A stretch of DNA of 64,000 bases from NCBI RefSeq assembly GCF_040496035.1, contig NZ_JBEPJZ010000001.1:2170001-2234000 (forward strand), given 5' to 3'. Below the pieces are notes generated by a model, which had not been told where the DNA came from, ran no database searches, and saw nothing but the letters and a program-made list of their open reading frames with translations. Position numbers and translations under genes: made by a program. This DNA is from Agromyces sp. SYSU T00194. GTDB lineage: Bacteria; Actinomycetota; Actinomycetes; Actinomycetales; Microbacteriaceae. Below are positions 44,830 to 53,811 of this stretch, one piece after another. Position 1 is the first letter of the stretch. Each line of letters begins with the position of its first letter.

Positions 44830-45011
44830 GACTTCACCTCGTACACCGAGACATCCCACGCGGCCTCGTCCAGCCACGGCTTGGACTTCCGGACCGCCTT
44901 CACGACCTCCTCGCGGTCGTCCGTTTCGACCTCGATCTCGCCCTCGATTGCGTATTCCGGATAGTCGGTGTCGGTCACGTGGAGTGCCGACCATTCCCAC
45001 CGCTTCGTCAT
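44826..45011 (-). CDS. 61-residue acidic phage protein
   Basis: ATG 45011 overlaps the replication organiser stop by four bases. MTKRWEWSALHVTDTDYPEY..., mixed beta/alpha, no known motif. Confidence 0.6.
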   Translation of the reverse strand: MTKRWEWSALHVTDTDYPEYAIEGEIEVETDDREEVVKAVRKSKPWLDEAAWDVSVYEVKS

Positions 45012-45748
45012 GCTGCCAATCCCTTCTCGTCGATGAACTGCTGAACCTCGAACGGCGACCTCGAGATCGCCCCGAACACGTACCGCTGAGGCACCCGCGG
45101 ATTCTTCGCCTTGTCGAGCAACCACCGCGCCACCGTCACCGCCCGCTCACCCGACACCCGCCGTGCCGTGTGCTTCTCGATCTGCGCCACGATCGCCGCC
45201 ACGCTCGTCAGGCCCGCCTGCGACGCCAACGCCTGGACCGCCGGAGGAAGCTCGTCGGTCGTTTCTCGCGCGGCTGGTACAGGACTTGACTCGTTAACGT
45301 CAGTCACCTCTGGACTCTGACTCTGACTCTGCTTTTCGTTGGGTTCCTTCTGGGTTCCCATCTCGAACCCACTGGAAACCGACTGGGTTTCGTTTGGGTT
45401 CTTCGGGGGGCGGCCGCCCTTCCGACCATTCGCCCGGTTCTTCTCCACCAACGCGTCACGATCCGCCCGCGTCTGCTGATGCTCCGCGTAGTTCCAGATC
45501 ACGAACACATCCCCGTCGACGACCAGCGACGGCCGCTCCGGATGGTTCGAGCACAGCTCGTCGAGGACCTTCGGCGCCCACATTCGGCGTGCCACGCCGG
45601 CCGGGACTCTCCCGTCGAGGTCCTGCATGCGGGAGTATCCGTTGAGCTCCACGAACGCACGGAACGCGGCGTCCGACAGGGGCGCGACCTTCGGGTGCTG
45701 CCAGAAGTCGTTCGGGAACGTCATGAACAGACGCGTGTCACGAGGCAT
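45008..45748 (-). CDS. Phage replisome organiser-like protein
   Basis: 246 residues from ATG 45748. The N-terminal winged-helix-type segment MPRDTRLFMTFPNDFWQHPK, LSDAAFRAFVELNGYSRMQD and LVVDGDVFVIWNYAEHQQTR is the pattern of phage DnaT/DnaD-like replication organisers. A Gln/Ser/Glu-rich linker leads to a C-terminal DnaD-like helical domain. It likely loads the host helicase at the phage origin. No origin repeats were seen in it. Confidence 0.75.
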   Translation of the reverse strand: MPRDTRLFMTFPNDFWQHPKVAPLSDAAFRAFVELNGYSRMQDLDGRVPAGVARRMWAPKVLDELCSNHPERPSLVVDGDVFVIWNYAEHQQTRADRDALVEKNRANGRKGGRPPKNPNETQSVSSGFEMGTQKEPNEKQSQSQSPEVTDVNESSPVPAARETTDELPPAVQALASQAGLTSVAAIVAQIEKHTARRVSGERAVTVARWLLDKAKNPRVPQRYVFGAISRSPFEVQQFIDEKGLAA

Positions 45749-45962
45749 CCGGCACCTCACACCCGCACGGCTGAACGAGCCAGCACACGTCGCACACGGG
45801 CCGTTCAGCGTCCCGGTCGAGGTCGGACAGGCTCGGGCCGGCTTCGTCGCAGATGACGTGCACGAGCACACGCTCGAGCCCCTTGTACTCGACTGTCTGC
45901 CCGGGCCTGATCGCCTCTCGGCAGTCGTCGCAGCGGCCCGGATACTTCGCCGTGAACGCCAT
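45738..45962 (-). CDS. Small zinc-ribbon protein
   Basis: 74 residues from ATG 45962. FTAKYPGRCDDCREAIRPGQ, a VCDVCW pair and a final PCGC give two CxxC sites, so a zinc ribbon is likely. Common small phage protein, role unknown. Confidence 0.65.
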   Translation of the reverse strand: MAFTAKYPGRCDDCREAIRPGQTVEYKGLERVLVHVICDEAGPSLSDLDRDAERPVCDVCWLVQPCGCEVPDAS

Positions 45963-46375
45963 CAGTTCCCCATCCGTTCGTTCGCTTCGGTGTCGGTGAT
46001 GCGCACCCACAACCGCCCCTGCACGTCAGGGCCGTTCAGGTACAGCACCCACACCAGCGCGTGCGTACCGCGTTCCGTACGCACCCACCGGGCGGCGGGC
46101 CACTCCGCAGGGTCAGCCCACCCAGGGACCGCCCAACCGGCAGCGACCGCCTCCCTCGGATGCTCCGTCTTCCACTGATGACATCCGAGGCCCAACAGCT
46201 GCAGGTTCGCCGGCGTCGTCGATCCGCCCTGCGACCGGTTCTTGCGGTGGTCGCGGGCGATGGGTCCGCAGTTGCGGCGGCACCGCTGACAGATGTTGCA
46301 GTCGCGGAGCGTGACCCATTCGTACGCGATCGACTCCTCGAGCGCGGTCGTCGGGGCGGCCTTCGGGGTGATCAT
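45962..46375 (-). CDS. HNH endonuclease
   Basis: 137 residues from ATG 46375. CNICQRCRRNCGPIARDHRK and SQGGSTTPANLQLLGLGCHQ form an HNH site with a CxxC knuckle. The rest resembles a small domain with WVLYLNGPDVQGRLWV. It overlaps both neighbours. Possibly a homing-type nuclease or a replication/recombination nuclease. Confidence 0.82.
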   Translation of the reverse strand: MITPKAAPTTALEESIAYEWVTLRDCNICQRCRRNCGPIARDHRKNRSQGGSTTPANLQLLGLGCHQWKTEHPREAVAAGWAVPGWADPAEWPAARWVRTERGTHALVWVLYLNGPDVQGRLWVRITDTEANERMGN

Positions 46376-46674
46376 GCGGTGTCCTTTCTCCGACGACCCG
46401 GCTTCCCCACCGGCGGGAGATCCAGACTCTGACGCACCTTCCGAGCCATGCTGCTCGAGATCCCCAACCGGGCACCGATCACACCATCCGACTTCCCCAG
46501 CGCGTGCAGGCGCCGCACCTCGCGCTCACGCACGCTCGCAGTCCGACGAACCGACTTGCACACCATCGCCTCAACCAGCGTGTGCGCCTGCACCCCGTGT
46601 CGCTCCGCGCTCTCAACGAGCGCCCGGTACACGTCCGCCGGGAGGTAGATGCTCAACTGCACCGGACCGCTCAT
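46372..46674 (-). CDS. Ribbon-helix-helix/HTH DNA-binding protein
   Basis: 100 residues from ATG 46674. VQLSIYLPADVYRALVESAE is a ribbon-helix-helix start (beta strand plus helix). It is followed by GKSDGVIGARLGISSSMARK, a helix-turn-helix that ends in a basic tail. A likely regulator of the early operon. Confidence 0.72.
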   Translation of the reverse strand: MSGPVQLSIYLPADVYRALVESAERHGVQAHTLVEAMVCKSVRRTASVREREVRRLHALGKSDGVIGARLGISSSMARKVRQSLDLPPVGKPGRRRKDTA

Positions 46675-48389
46675 GCTGCGACCTCCTCGCCCGTGATGCC
46701 GTTCAGAAACTCCGCGACGGCGTGCCCGAGATCCCGTGCAGCGGGAGGCGTGACGGCGTTCCCCGCCTGCTTGACCTGCTCACGCTTGTTCCCGAGGAGT
46801 ACATAATCGGCGGCGAACGCCATGCCGACCTTGATCTCGTCCGGGGTGAGCATCCGGAACAGGACATCGTCGACGTCGAGGGAGATGCCTTCCGCGAGTG
46901 CGTACCGGTCGGTCGTGGTGAGTGCCCCGTGCGGCTCCGTGGTCGGCTTGGCCGACTCCGACGCCGAGTAGTACGGGACCAGGAGCGACTGGTGCCCCTT
47001 CGTTGTGAGCGCGCGCAGCGGCTCCCGCACCGGGGTCGTCATCTCCGCGCCGCCCTCGTTGTTCCGCATCACGAGCGCGTGATGGTTCCCGTTCGCTGCG
47101 ACCGTGTCAATCGGATGCGTGACCGGCTTCGTCACCCCGTGATTCCGCAACGGCACCACGAGCGCAGTCTCGTTCCTCGTCGACTGCGTCCGCATCGGCC
47201 CATCGACCGGAGCGGCGGACTTCCCGTCACGACCCTCCACCGGGACCAGCAGCGCATGAGTCGTGGCCGTTGTCGTCGTCGGCAGCGGCTCGTCTGTCGG
47301 CCGGGCACGGTTCCCGTGGTTGTTGGTCATCACGAGCGGCGGGACCGTGAGCGCCTCGGCGGCGGTCGTGTGCTGCGTCGGCAGGACATCATCCACCGGA
47401 CGCGCCCGCAGATACCGCGAGCCCGTCGTGATGCCGTCGTACGTGTTCCCCGCCGCCGTCACCACCAACGGCCGCCAATACCGCTCGATACCCTTCTCGA
47501 TCCGCGCCCGCGTCTTCGGCGCCAACGGACGCGCACGATCACCGATCCGCTCACCAGGAATGCTCCAGTCGATCGCAGAGCTCGCAGGCAACCACGCCGG
47601 CTCAATCACCCCGCCACACTTCGGGCACCGGTACAGGTACTGCGCCCGATACCGGCCCCACTCCTCAGCCTTCTTGAACGTCTGCACCGCACGCACCTGA
47701 CCGTGCTCCGGGCAAACCGCAACCGGGCGAGTCCACTGCTCCAGCCGCGGCCGGGGACGCTTCGCGGAGACGAGATCCTTCCGCCAGAACACCACGTACA
47801 TGCGGTCCCGAGACTGCGGCGCCGGAAGCCCACCCGCCTGTGCGTGCATCGAGTTCAGCCACACGATGCGGTGCTCGTACCCCAGCAGTTCCATCGCGAG
47901 CAGCCACGCCGGGAACTGCACCCACCGGTACGCGTCCACGACGTTCTCGATGATGATCGCCCGGTACTCGTGATGCTCCGCGAACCGGGGAACATCCCAC
48001 ATCGTCGCCCTCGAGCGGTTCGCCGCCTCATCCGGGAGCGGGCGGGTGCCGTTCACCTCGAACAGTGCCTGGTCCTCGACACGCTGCCGCTTGACGCCCT
48101 TCGCCACGCTGTGGTTCGTGCACTCCGGCGACGCCCACAGAATGTCCGTGCGGGGGAAGTACCCCGGGTTCACCTGCGAGATGTCAGCGTTCGAGTGATC
48201 CGTCTCCGGATGGTTGAGCTGGTGCGACTCGATCGCACGTGCCCAATGGTTCGCCGCGATCAGCACCTTGTACCCCGCTGCGACGAGCCCCGACGACGAA
48301 CCGCCAGCGCCGCAAAACAGGTCACACACCGTCAGGCCATTCCACGGAACCGACGGGTGCTCGTATCCGATCCGATCGGTCGACATCAC
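46671..48389 (-). CDS. DNA (cytosine-5) methyltransferase
   Basis: 572 residues from ATG 48389 (a second Met follows). Motif I DLFCGAGGSSSGL binds SAM; motif IV is ASPECTNHS, with PEC in place of the usual PCQ but the catalytic Cys kept; motif VI IIIENVVDAYRW (ENV); motif VIII QSRDRMYVVF. A CPKCG ribbon and a long variable region with target-recognition repeats (GNHHALVM, GNRARPTDEPLPTTT) follow, and the end APAARDLGHAVAEF supplies motif X. Solitary phage methyltransferases protect DNA from host restriction; no matching nuclease is adjacent. Confidence 0.92.
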   Translation of the reverse strand: MMSTDRIGYEHPSVPWNGLTVCDLFCGAGGSSSGLVAAGYKVLIAANHWARAIESHQLNHPETDHSNADISQVNPGYFPRTDILWASPECTNHSVAKGVKRQRVEDQALFEVNGTRPLPDEAANRSRATMWDVPRFAEHHEYRAIIIENVVDAYRWVQFPAWLLAMELLGYEHRIVWLNSMHAQAGGLPAPQSRDRMYVVFWRKDLVSAKRPRPRLEQWTRPVAVCPEHGQVRAVQTFKKAEEWGRYRAQYLYRCPKCGGVIEPAWLPASSAIDWSIPGERIGDRARPLAPKTRARIEKGIERYWRPLVVTAAGNTYDGITTGSRYLRARPVDDVLPTQHTTAAEALTVPPLVMTNNHGNRARPTDEPLPTTTTATTHALLVPVEGRDGKSAAPVDGPMRTQSTRNETALVVPLRNHGVTKPVTHPIDTVAANGNHHALVMRNNEGGAEMTTPVREPLRALTTKGHQSLLVPYYSASESAKPTTEPHGALTTTDRYALAEGISLDVDDVLFRMLTPDEIKVGMAFAADYVLLGNKREQVKQAGNAVTPPAARDLGHAVAEFLNGITGEEVAA

Positions 48390-48808
48390 CCGACACTCCC
48401 CTTCTTCCGGGCATAGCGCTCTCGAAGATTGATGCGGTCACACTCAGCGCAGTAGCGTCGCCCGTTCGAGCGAACGCGGACGTTTCGCGGGTCCGTCCAG
48501 TCGTGCCCGACTCTCCGGCAGGCGGTCTGCCGTTCCGCGATCCTGTGCTGGTTCTCTGCGTGCGTCACGGGCTCGAGATGGTCGGGCCGGACACACGCCG
48601 GCGTGGTGCAGAGGTGGTCAAGTTCAAGGCCGGGCTCGATGGGCCCGACGAGGATCTCGTACACGACTCGGTAAGCCGGGCGATCGCGTCCGAGCCAGTG
48701 GACGTAGGGGTAGCCAGCGTCGTTCTTCCAGCCGGTCCAGAGCCAGTGCCCGTCGCGGGCATCGATCTTCGTTGCGATCCGATCTGGAAGCACAGGGGTT
48801 CCGCTCAT
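48386..48808 (-). CDS. HNH homing-type endonuclease
   Basis: 140 residues from ATG 48808. HWLWTGWKNDAGYPYVHW, VVYEILVGPIEPGLELDHLC and CVRPDHLEPVTHAENQHR are the HNH_3 signature of free-standing homing endonucleases, followed by a CAECDRINLRERY zinc pair. It sits between the methyltransferase and RecT genes, so it may be mobile in its own right. Confidence 0.88.
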   Translation of the reverse strand: MSGTPVLPDRIATKIDARDGHWLWTGWKNDAGYPYVHWLGRDRPAYRVVYEILVGPIEPGLELDHLCTTPACVRPDHLEPVTHAENQHRIAERQTACRRVGHDWTDPRNVRVRSNGRRYCAECDRINLRERYARKKGSVG

Positions 48809-49595
48809 GCGTTCGCCCTTTCGGCTTCCTCTTCGGGGGTGGCCTGCAACGGGTCCAACTCGTCGAGGTTCACGGGCTGCTCCGGCTCCGCAGTCGGCGG
48901 ATGCACCACCCTGACCGGGCCACCCTCCACCTGCGTGATGACCGCACCATCGTTCGACGCCGCCAACGCGAGCTCGTCCGTCGACTGCCGGGCAGTCTTC
49001 GCCAACTGCCGCATCACCGTCTTGAGGGCCATCTCTTCGTACCAGTCAGCCCACGGGCCAGACGTGGCACGCTTCGGACGTCGTTCGTTGATCTGCGCCT
49101 TCGACATGTACTCGAACTGGAACTCGCCCTGTGCGCCCTGGATCTGCGCCACAGCACCCACGAGGGGGCGGTCGGTGTCGGTGTTCAGCGGGGTCCACTG
49201 GTAGTCGCGCCCCCCGGACCCCGTCGACCACTGCCGGAACTCGTCACCCTCACGGACGATGAACCACTCCACCTTCCGTGCGCCGGCCCGGTAGAACAGT
49301 TCGACGTACCCGCGGTATCCGACGATGAGTTGCGCTTCGCGGCCGTAGGGGACGAGGTAGGCGAGTCCGCGGGGTCCGCCGATCTCCAACGCAAGCTGGG
49401 CGGCGACGAACAGGCCTCCGAGGATGGACAGTTCGTCGCACTGTGCGAGCTGCCGGTTCGTGCGGATGGATGTGACGGCGGCGCGTACGAACCGGTCGGC
49501 ACCGATCCTGTCCGCGAGCGCGGCTGCGAACCCATTCGATGCGGCGTTGACCTTCTGGATCACGGCGTCCTGCTGCGGCAGGGCAATGCTGTTGC

Positions 49596-49599
<4 letters not shown>
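48805..49599 (-). CDS. recT: RecT-family single-strand annealing protein
   Basis: 264 residues from ATG 49599. FVRAAVTSIRTNRQLAQCDE, LGGLFVAAQLALEIGGPRGL and AYLVPYGREAQLIVGYRGYV, then FQFEYMSKAQI and PWADWYEEMALKTVMRQLAK form the RecT/Redbeta core. It anneals single strands exposed by the exonuclease. A RecE-like nuclease gene lies one gene away and RusA next to that. Confidence 0.93.
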
Positions 49600-50485
<886 letters not shown>

Positions 50486-50489
<4 letters not shown>

Positions 50490-51292
50490 GCGAGTTCCTT
50501 GTCGATTGCGTCGTTGACGAGCCACACGGGCGGGACGACGAGTTGGATGGGTTCCGGGTATCCGGGCCACTGGTTGGATTCGATGCAGTCGGCGTAGACG
50601 GCGCGGGCGCGGCGGGTCTTCGCCCGCCCCAGGTCGACGAAGTCACGGTCGAGCTGGTGCACACCGATCAGGTTCGGTGCGTCCTTCTCCACGACGACGA
50701 ACACGAACTCGCCCCGCTCACCCGTGACCGCTTCCCGCACGTCCCGGTACCAGGCGTCCTGCACCTCGTACCCGTACTTCGCGGCGGCCTGTGCGAACCC
50801 GTGACGGTCGGCGCGTCCAGCGGTGGTTTTCAGGTCGACCGCGACGGGTGCGTAGTAGTCGAACCGGGCACGGCACGCCACCCCGTCAATCTCGGCGAAC
50901 AGGGACGTTTCCGGGGTGCCGTCCTGCTCGAACAGGCGCCGTGCGGTCGGGTGTGCGAGGACCGCCTCAGCAGTCGCACGGATCGGTGCCATGTCCTTGA
51001 CCAGCATCGGCACACCACCGGCGGCGTACACGGCGTCACGTTCCTCCTGTGCGGCCTTTGTCCGGTAGTTATCGAACTCGAGCTCGACGATGTTCGACCC
51101 GGTGCCGAGGACGAGGGTGTGGATCGCGTGCCCCTCATCGAACGCCTGCCGTGGTGCCTGCGGGTTGTCCTGCTCGTATCGGAACCGTGCGGGGGAGTCG
51201 AGGAGGCGCCGTGCACCGGTCGACGACAACGAGTCGTGCCCGAAGTACACGTCGTCGGGGAGGTCGTGAACGATGCCCTGCAGTTCGGTCAC
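50486..51292 (-). CDS. RecE-like PD-(D/E)XK exonuclease
   Basis: 268 residues from GTG 51292 (GTGA overlap). DSLSSTGARRLLDSPARFRY is the entry motif of exonuclease VIII-type proteins, with HAIHTLVLG, then CRARFDYYAPVAVDLKTT supplying the catalytic D...DxK, and QAAAKYGYEVQDAWYRD. It resects double-strand ends for the RecT partner. Confidence 0.88.
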
Positions 51293-51714
51293 GCTGCACC
51301 CCCGACGTTCGTGATGCGCACCTCGAAGTGCGCGCGGCCGGCGGGGAGGAGTTCGATCGTCGCGGACGGCTTCACCATGAACTCGGGTGCGTCGTCCGGG
51401 ACGACGTGCGCCGAGACGCCCTTGTCGGCGCCGATGCCGTCGTAGATCGCTTTCAGCAGCGGGCTGAGGTTGTCCACGTCTCGGCGGCGACGGTCGGTCA
51501 CCCACCACACCACGTCCACACGGACACGCTCGAGCTTCGGAACCCTCAGCGCTTGCACCTTCACGGCGACTTCCTGACGGATCGCCTGGGTGGCCCGGTA
51601 CTTCGCGAGGTGGTGTACGCGGTCGTTCGCGGAGAGGCCCTTCGGGGGTCGCGGGTAGTTGAGGGTGATGGTCCACGTGCCGGGGGTCCACCCGTTCCCG
51701 TCCCACCCGCTCAT
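51289..51714 (-). CDS. rusA: RusA-family Holliday junction resolvase
   Basis: 141 residues from ATG 51714. WTITLNYPRPPKGLSANDRV and VDVVWWVTDRRRRDVDNLSP give the RusA fold with the DVDN metal-binding aspartates; KAIYDGIGADKG and VVPDDAPEF continue it. It resolves recombination or replication junctions of the phage. Confidence 0.88.
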   Translation of the reverse strand: MSGWDGNGWTPGTWTITLNYPRPPKGLSANDRVHHLAKYRATQAIRQEVAVKVQALRVPKLERVRVDVVWWVTDRRRRDVDNLSPLLKAIYDGIGADKGVSAHVVPDDAPEFMVKPSATIELLPAGRAHFEVRITNVGGAA

Positions 51715-51935
51715 GCTGCGGCCTCCTGGGTGGGTTCGGGTTCCACCGGGAACCACGAGTACCGGCCACGGGGCGTCACCCCGGAACAGAGGAACGTGGC
51801 ACTGGCGACGAGGTTCGGCCACTGCCGTTCTGCCGTGACCGCGTACGGTGCGAACTCGTCCGTGAGGGTGTCGAGGAATCCCCACAACACCGCGCCGAGC
51901 ACCCGCCGGCGGGCCACCATGTAGCGTCCAGGCAT
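51711..51935 (-). CDS. Hypothetical phage protein
   Basis: 74 residues from ATG 51935, with ARRRVLGAVLWGFLDTLTDE, WPNLVASATFLCSGV and a short acidic tail. It is coupled to both neighbours by overlaps. No family recognised. Confidence 0.6.
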   Translation of the reverse strand: MPGRYMVARRRVLGAVLWGFLDTLTDEFAPYAVTAERQWPNLVASATFLCSGVTPRGRYSWFPVEPEPTQEAAA

Positions 51936-52054
51936 CAGCCCTGCTCCTCTTCCGTGTAGGCCGCGTTGATGATCGCTGCGGCGTCTGCGATTGCTTCGTC
52001 CATGTCGTCGTGCCCGGACAGGTCGACGATGATCGGGTCACGCTCACCACTCAC
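51935..52054 (-). CDS. 39-residue acidic microprotein
   Basis: GTG 52054 to TGA 51935: GERDPIIVDLSGHDDMDEAI then a helical, Glu-rich end. The start shares GTGA with the upstream stop and its stop overlaps the next start (TGATG), so it is part of the translationally coupled chain. Function unknown. Confidence 0.65.
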   Translation of the reverse strand: MSGERDPIIVDLSGHDDMDEAIADAAAIINAAYTEEEQG

Positions 52055-52242
52055 GACGACACCTCCCGGTTCGTGAAGTCGACCGGCGGAGACGGCGGCA
52101 CGACCGGGCGGAGCGGGGATCGGTCAGCGAGCCAAGCCGCCCGAACGGCGTGGTACTCGCGCCAGATGACTTCCTTGTGCGGGGCCTCGACCTGGCGGTA
52201 CTTCCGGGTTCCGTCGCGCTTCTGCGCTCGTCGCGAGGGCAT
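52051..52242 (-). CDS. Small basic phage protein
   Basis: 63 residues from ATG 52242: PSRRAQKRDGTRKYRQVEAP..., an Arg/Lys-rich helical start, then a Pro-rich end. Coupled upstream by TGATG. Possibly nucleic-acid binding. Confidence 0.58.
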   Translation of the reverse strand: MPSRRAQKRDGTRKYRQVEAPHKEVIWREYHAVRAAWLADRSPLRPVVPPSPPVDFTNREVSS

Positions 52243-52661
52243 CACGACACCTCCCCTGAGTTCGACGGTTCTGGGTCCGGGTGAACCCACCGGAGCAGGA
52301 ACAGCACGAACACGAACGCCCACACCCCCACCACGAGCAGCTGCCACGACCGGCCCAACACCCCGACCGCGAACACCGCGGCAGCGGCAGCGAACAGCAC
52401 GACGAACACGTCCGACGCGCCACGCTCACCGACCGGTGTCACGAGCACCCGGTCACGGTTGAACCGGGCCTGGAAGTAGTCGTCACCCTCGACGAGGTCC
52501 GCGAAGTCCGGGGTGTTCGCGATGATGATGATCTTCGCGTCGCAGTACGTCACCCACCCGTCGAGGTCGGCTTCGGTCTTCTCGTCCCCGTTGCGGATGA
52601 ACTCCGTCACGATCACGTGCGTGCCCGTCTCGTACAGGACAGGGGTTCGCGTCTCGGTCAT
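52242..52661 (-). CDS. Two-helix membrane protein of the early region
   Basis: 139 residues from ATG 52661. Soluble N-terminal ~80 residues (TGTHVIVTEFIRNGDEKTEA..., IIIIANTPDFADLVEGDD), then two membrane helices (VFVVLFAAAAAVFAVGVLG and LLVVGVWAFVFVLFLLRW) and a polar tail. Early phage membrane proteins often affect superinfection; that is only a possibility here. Confidence 0.65.
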   Translation of the reverse strand: MTETRTPVLYETGTHVIVTEFIRNGDEKTEADLDGWVTYCDAKIIIIANTPDFADLVEGDDYFQARFNRDRVLVTPVGERGASDVFVVLFAAAAAVFAVGVLGRSWQLLVVGVWAFVFVLFLLRWVHPDPEPSNSGEVS

Positions 52662-52870
52662 GCGAGGGTCACCGCCCACCAGAGCACCCCGCCGGAGATC
52701 AGCGATGCTGCGACGATCGTCGCCATGCCGATGCCCTCGAGCGCGGTCATCCGCGAACGGCGCCCGCGGGGGAGCACGGTTGGCAGTTCGAGGCCGACAG
52801 CGTCGGACGCCTCCGCCGGCTCGAACGGGACCTCGTCGAGATGCTCCAGGGGGATACCGCGGGTGCTCAT
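52658..52870 (-). CDS. Small single-helix membrane protein
   Basis: 70 residues from ATG 52870. A polar N-terminus is followed by one membrane helix (MATIVAASLISGGVLWWAVT). Overlaps both neighbours by four bases. Unknown function. Confidence 0.6.
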   Translation of the reverse strand: MSTRGIPLEHLDEVPFEPAEASDAVGLELPTVLPRGRRSRMTALEGIGMATIVAASLISGGVLWWAVTLA

Positions 52871-53199
52871 TCGGCCACCGCCATGACCGCTTCGCCGTTG
52901 CGACGCTCCCCGGTGTCCACCACACGGCCCGTGTCGAGCTTCAACTCGGTCAGGCGCCGGCGGATGTCGTACAGGTCCGAGAACGGCCACGCCCGGTCGT
53001 ACCGGTTCACGACGTACTGGTCGTAGATCTCTCGTGCGGTCGCGGGACCGTCGGCGAGGATCGCGACGATCGCGTTCTGGATGGTGCGCTTCTTGTCGCC
53101 GCGCTTCGCAGCGCGCGCCGCTGCGGCGGACGTGTCCGGGTCGAACCGGTGCGACATGCGCACCAGATCGGCGTCGGTGCTATCGTTGGAACCCAGCAT
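52867..53199 (-). CDS. Winged-helix-like phage protein
   Basis: 110 residues from ATG 53199. HRFDPDTSAAAARAAKRGDK and RTIQNAIVAILADGPATARE are followed by DLYDIRRRLTELKLDTGRVV and ERRNGEAVMAVAE, an HTH plus wing of the kind used to sense or bind DNA. It starts the main early operon after a 65-base gap holding a GC-rich hairpin (53227-53247). Confidence 0.68.
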   Translation of the reverse strand: MLGSNDSTDADLVRMSHRFDPDTSAAAARAAKRGDKKRTIQNAIVAILADGPATAREIYDQYVVNRYDRAWPFSDLYDIRRRLTELKLDTGRVVDTGERRNGEAVMAVAE

Positions 53200-53226
53200 G
53201 GTTTGGAACCTCGTTTCCTTCTCGGG

Positions 53227-53247
53227 CCCCCCGTCGGTAGCGGGGGG
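53227..53247 (-). terminator. GC-rich stem-loop between excisionase-like and early genes
   Basis: CCCCCCG (53227-53233) pairs with CGGGGGG (53241-53247) around a 7-base loop. Without a T-run it may be a weak terminator or antitermination target controlling entry into the early operon. Confidence 0.4.
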
Positions 53248-53264
53248 TTCGGCCATTTCAGGGG

Positions 53265-53471
53265 TCAGGTGCGTTCCGGCATCCGTTCGATCCACGCGTC
53301 CAGGTCCGTCTTGCGGAACTTGACGCGCTTCGACGTCCCGACCGGGGTGATCTCGCCCCGGCCGCGGAGCTCGTCGACGTCGCGCAGCGAACCGTCGATG
53401 TACGCGGCTGCGGTCTCGCGGGTCATCAGCGCCGGCCACGCCTCCATGCGGATCACTCCTGCGGCGCTCAT
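53265..53471 (-). CDS. Excisionase/HTH_17-like protein
   Basis: 68 residues from ATG 53471 (overlaps the Cro-like gene stop). MTRETAAAYIDGSLRDVDEL, GEITPVGTSKRVKFRKTDLD and AWIERMPERT follow the MerR-like winged helix of excisionases and HTH_17 proteins. It could be the recombination directionality factor for the integrase. Confidence 0.75.
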   Translation of the reverse strand: MSAAGVIRMEAWPALMTRETAAAYIDGSLRDVDELRGRGEITPVGTSKRVKFRKTDLDAWIERMPERT

Positions 53472-53716
53472 GCGGCGACCTGCTCGGGGTCGTGCGGGTA
53501 TAGCGTCGAGGGCATCACGCCGAGGGCACGAGCGATCGCGGCGAGCTCGGCGGTCGTGAAGCAGTTCGGCTTGCCCCGGTTCAGCTTCCGGTAGAACGAC
53601 GTGCGGGGGATGCCGGCACGGTCAGCGGTCCAGGACTTCGAGCGCTCTGCGTGGGCGATTGCCTCTTCGACGAGCGCAGCGGTCTCTGCGGCGACGTTGC
53701 GGGGGGAGAACTCCAT
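53468..53716 (-). CDS. Cro-like XRE regulator
   Basis: 82 residues from ATG 53716. ERSKSWTADRAGIPRTSFYR and GKPNCFTTAELAAIARALGV are a helix-turn-helix of the XRE/Cro type. It is the first gene of the leftward early operon and starts within ~2 bases of its predicted transcription start, so its mRNA is leaderless. It faces another XRE gene across a short operator region. Confidence 0.82.
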   Translation of the reverse strand: MEFSPRNVAAETAALVEEAIAHAERSKSWTADRAGIPRTSFYRKLNRGKPNCFTTAELAAIARALGVMPSTLYPHDPEQVAA

Positions 53717-53724
53717 ACGGAGAC

Positions 53725-53752
53725 TCTATAGGCCCCATATGGAACTGGTCAA
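53725..53752 (-). promoter_or_regulatory. Early leftward promoter with operator-like palindrome
   Basis: On the minus strand, -35 TTGACC (53752-53747), 16-base spacer, -10 TATAGA (53730-53725). The spacer contains CCATATGG; related octamers CCATACGG (53713-53720) and CCGTATGG (53808-53815) flank it, so repressor binding could block it. Confidence 0.7.
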
Positions 53753-53798
53753 GACTGACTCAGTGCCAATCCTGACCTTTTTAGCTCCGGTGTGGAAC

Positions 53799-53804
53799 TA
53801 CACT
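53799..53804 (+). promoter_or_regulatory. -10 element for the rightward XRE gene
   Basis: TACACT lies eight bases before ATG 53812, consistent with a leaderless transcript. A clear -35 at the right distance is not seen, as for an activated or weak maintenance promoter. Confidence 0.4.
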
Positions 53805-53811
53805 GTGCCGT

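Noticed and set aside
46293..48416. 707-codon plus-strand frame opposite the methyltransferase
   Set aside because: Antisense shadow; the minus strand shows complete C5-methyltransferase motifs.
46671..48808. Methyltransferase plus HNH gene as a restriction-modification system
   Set aside because: The adjacent nuclease is an HNH_3 homing type without the features of a restriction enzyme, so no R-M pair is claimed.
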